From: Beaufortia kweichowensis
Taxonomy: Eukaryota; Chordata; Actinopteri; Cypriniformes; Gastromyzontidae
DNA length: 64,000 nt
Direction of reading: 5' to 3'
Assembly (NCBI GenBank): GCA_019155185.1
Contig: CM032813.1
Location: forward strand, 3,390,001-3,454,000
The number at the start of each line of letters is the position of its first letter. Positions within the stretch are counted from its first letter, which is position 1. Shown one piece after another: positions 61,186 through 64,000 of this stretch. Position numbers and translations under genes: made by a program. The notes under the pieces were generated by a model, which saw only the letters and a program-made list of their open reading frames with translations, did no database searches and was not told the DNA's origin.

Positions 61186-64000
61186 GGTTAAAGGTGTTTT
61201 TTGCAGCAAAGTTATCATCACAACATCACATTGGATCCAAAAATATTCCTATAATATGTAAACAAACTGCAATGTTACAGACGTATTAAAACATATTATT
61301 GCACATTCCGGCGTTTAGGCGATGCGACAGGGTTTGAATCTGAGCCTTATCTTGTCACAGCTGTAAATCCATTTTTGAAGGTTAGATTTTAAAGGAAAGA
61401 CAATTTTGCTCTTATCGCCCTTTTCTTGGTCTTATGAGATGTTAGATTACACGTTTTACCCTGAGCGATAGACAGAAACTAATCTGTACCGCTTGTAAAA
61501 AACGTGGTAAGGCCATAAAGGCGACGAATCTGCCGCTCTAAATCACGATATTAGTTCTTTAATGGCCCGATATGAAACGGCGTATCAGAGAGCTGGTTTC
61601 TGGCCCCGGTGACAGGCGGACAGGAACAGGAACGCTTTGAGATCATCATGAGACAGCTCACCCATGACACATTGAAGGAGATCTGTCAGTTCTAGAACTC
61701 TCTGCCATTTTTATCACTGTGGATGTGTCTCGTCTTTGCCACATAACTGAGGTAATTTCAGGTTAACTGGAGTCTTAGTCACGGACTGCATATTTATCAA
61801 TATTGCAAGGATACATAGGCAAGTGGAATTGCTGTCCATGCAGTTATGAAACAGTTCTTCATTAATCTTATGAGATATCTTTAGGCTCTGTGTGTGTGTG
61901 CGTGTGGGATTTGTGTGTCTGAACATGTGTGTGTATGTCACATAAGCCCTTTGTCTTCCAGACAGTGTGAAGAGGAGCACCATTATACTCTATAAATAAC
62001 TGCGCAATTAGCATCTGAATGGTAAAGAGAATTCATTTTCAATGCTTTTGAATTGCGCACTGACAAATTAGCAGTCATTATATGTCACTGAATCCTAATT
62101 GACTGAATCCATTGACAATAGTGGGATATTTAAAGGACTCTGTGCCATGCACAAAATGCATCTGCCAATTCTCTAGTTTGGAAACTGGTTCCAAGGTTAT
62201 GAATGATAACTTCAGTCCAGTCTAAGGTGCGAGAGTTTTTGTGTATGAACCATAAGCTGACCGGTACAGACAGACATATAATATATATATATATATAGTT
62301 ATAATGTACAGTCATTTATTCACATTTATACCCCTTTTAATAATATATTACTATATAAAATTATAATAATTTCTTTTTTTATTTAGTTTACTTTAAAAAA
62401 TATATTATACATGGTGTTTGTCTTGTTATGCAGTACAAATAAAAAATAATAATAATAATTTTGCAGTAGAAATATTTACTTTTTTTGAGATAGTTTCAAA
62501 CATAAACTCACTTACATTTGATATTTTTTCAGAAAACAGGACTTTTTCATTTTGCTTATCAAGAAAATATATCCTGATTTAGGAAAGTTTAGATATTCGC
62601 ACTGTAAAACAAAATCACTAAATAAGTTAGAAATACATTTTCTGCTGTCTAATTGTTGTATGAGGATTGTAAGCCGGTACTTAAACGGACAAAATATTGA
62701 TTTTTAAATTATTTTGGTATCTGAGAAAAGAAAGACCATACAATGACAGGGAGACATGAAACTAAAACTGGTTTGTTGGATATATGCTATCCAACAAAAT
62801 AGCTATGCGCTATTTGTTAATCAGTTTACGTTGTCATAGTATAAAGTTTTTATTTAGATTATATTGTGTGTACAATTTGTCATCATTTGAAGATCAGATT
62901 CTTACATGTAGAGCAATCAAAAAATAATTATGAAATCGGACACAGTGCTATCAAGTGTGTCGAGATGAAAACAGACAAGATCTTGTACTAGATTGAATCA
63001 CGCTTGATGAAACCATCCATTGTCCGTTTTACAAAACATTATCATAAAAAGAAATTGTTGGATGGATGAAATAATTTTTTTCACTCTCGTTCTAACTCGC
63101 TCATGTTCATGCTTAAAACGTTTCGCTTAATAGATGCTCTTGGCGTAGCGCTGCAAAACTCTAAACGCTGTCCAAACTGAGATGTAGAAAACTATAAACT
63201 CAAGAAGAGATTCCTGCATATACAGTTTTTATTTTTTTTCCCCAAAAAAGTTGAGATGTTTCTGTTTATAATCCCGAGAGAGAGCTGTGCCACTCTCTAT
63301 ATGAGAATTGTGTCTTGTTGCTCTTTCAGCAAGCACAAGTGTTTCTCAGCCAAGAGAATGTGTCAAGCATTGTATTTAGTCGCTCATTCGCTCCGGTCCT
63401 CTGGTCTAAATCCAATTTATCAGTCGTAATGGACTACAGAAATTGTCTCTTTAAACAGCCGTCTGAAAGGCGGTCTGGCCCAAGCTGGGATGCTGCTGAA
63501 TCATACGGTTCATATAGAGTAGATGAGTAAGGCTGGGAGGCTATATTCACGGCTAGTCTCAGAACATATGTTGATAGAAAGAGCAAACTTTTGAGCCTGA
63601 AGAGTGTGAGGAGATCATGCTGAATGTTATCATCTGAATCTTATCATCTGCCACTTTCCTTGTCTGTAAAATCAAATAGAAAAGTTGCTTCAAAACCAAT
63701 AATAATTTTGATACAGAAATCATGGTCACCCTAAATCAGAAGGAATTGATAGCAATGTGTCTGGCACTTTGAACATTTGTGATCCCAGACTCCCCAAAAA
63801 TAAAGACAGATTGCTGATTTTGAGAAACATTTGCTATTTTTGTGTAGAATATGCTTGAGACGGTCTGTGGGCGTCACGTCTGAAGCTGAGAATAGTAGCG
63901 AAGTGGCCGTGAGGATTCAGGCACGGTGACTGAGCAGTGTGCTGGAGAAAAGTCGACTATTCCTTCTCTGTTTTCACACTGCAACATTTCCATTTCTTCT

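Larger units (their letters stand above)
48668..64000 (+). other. tafa1: tafa1 intron 2, 5' part, running off the window
   Basis: I searched the plus strand for the next TAFA exon (GTCEVIAAHRCC, then [14 protein letters not shown]) and found nothing resembling it, so the whole remainder is intron. Very long introns are usual for TAFA1. The interior holds repeats (listed), simple GT and TA runs (near 54318-54345, 58360-58390, 60590-60612, 62278-62297) and GC-richer stretches near 52380-52640 and 60170-60350 that may be conserved non-coding elements. Many short ORFs have no coding character. Confidence 0.75.

Noticed and set aside
48900..64000. Search for tafa1 cysteine-domain exons
   Set aside because: No sequence encoding the [21 protein letters not shown] or CVDASI-WWC motifs was found on the plus strand, so none is called.
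1..64000. CRISPR arrays, operons, phage or plasmid features
   Set aside because: No regularly spaced direct repeats, Shine-Dalgarno-linked ORFs or bacterial gene density. The sequence is clearly vertebrate.

Overview
The window looks like nuclear DNA of a teleost fish, most likely a cypriniform (carp, minnow or zebrafish relative). The support is an AT-rich, CpG-poor background, a vertebrate exon/intron layout, long microsatellites, and several short interspersed elements of kinds I know from cyprinid genomes. These include a family starting with a 'TAGTTCACCCAAA'-type end, a 'TGTGACCCTG' terminal-inverted-repeat MITE, a 'GGGATGTAACGATTCAC' hAT-like MITE, and tRNA-derived SINE tails. The species call is an inference. 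Almost all of the window is non-coding, and nearly every open reading frame in it reads as chance.

Two genes can be supported, in head-to-head orientation. At the left edge, on the minus strand, is a 28-codon first coding exon (1276 to 1193) with a mitochondrial-presequence-like product and a perfect donor. An ETS site and a YY1-type site sit at its start. I call it suclg2 (GTP-forming succinyl-CoA synthetase beta subunit) from exon length, weak N-terminal resemblance and synteny. The rest of that gene lies beyond position 1. On the plus strand, from about 46 kb to the end, is the 5' part of tafa1 (FAM19A1), a secreted neural chemokine-like protein. It has a CpG-enriched promoter region, a 5' UTR exon ending at a strong donor (46664), a 1.87-kb intron, and a first coding exon (48544-48667) with the signal peptide. 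The window ends inside the large second intron, so the cysteine-rich exons are absent. In mammals SUCLG2 (minus) and TAFA1 (plus) are also divergent neighbours, which supports both calls.

The 45 kb between the genes holds repeats and some candidate regulatory islands: a CpG-rich patch at 18.04-18.23 kb with divergent splice donors, a TATA box plus small secreted-protein-like ORF at 9.07-9.45 kb, and a PBX/MEIS decamer at 38.08 kb. A dense cluster of 13 CpGs sits in tafa1 intron 1 at 47.2 kb. I found no CRISPR array, rRNA, intact tRNA gene, prophage-like or other operon-like system; this is an ordinary vertebrate locus whose interest is regulatory and repeat-related.
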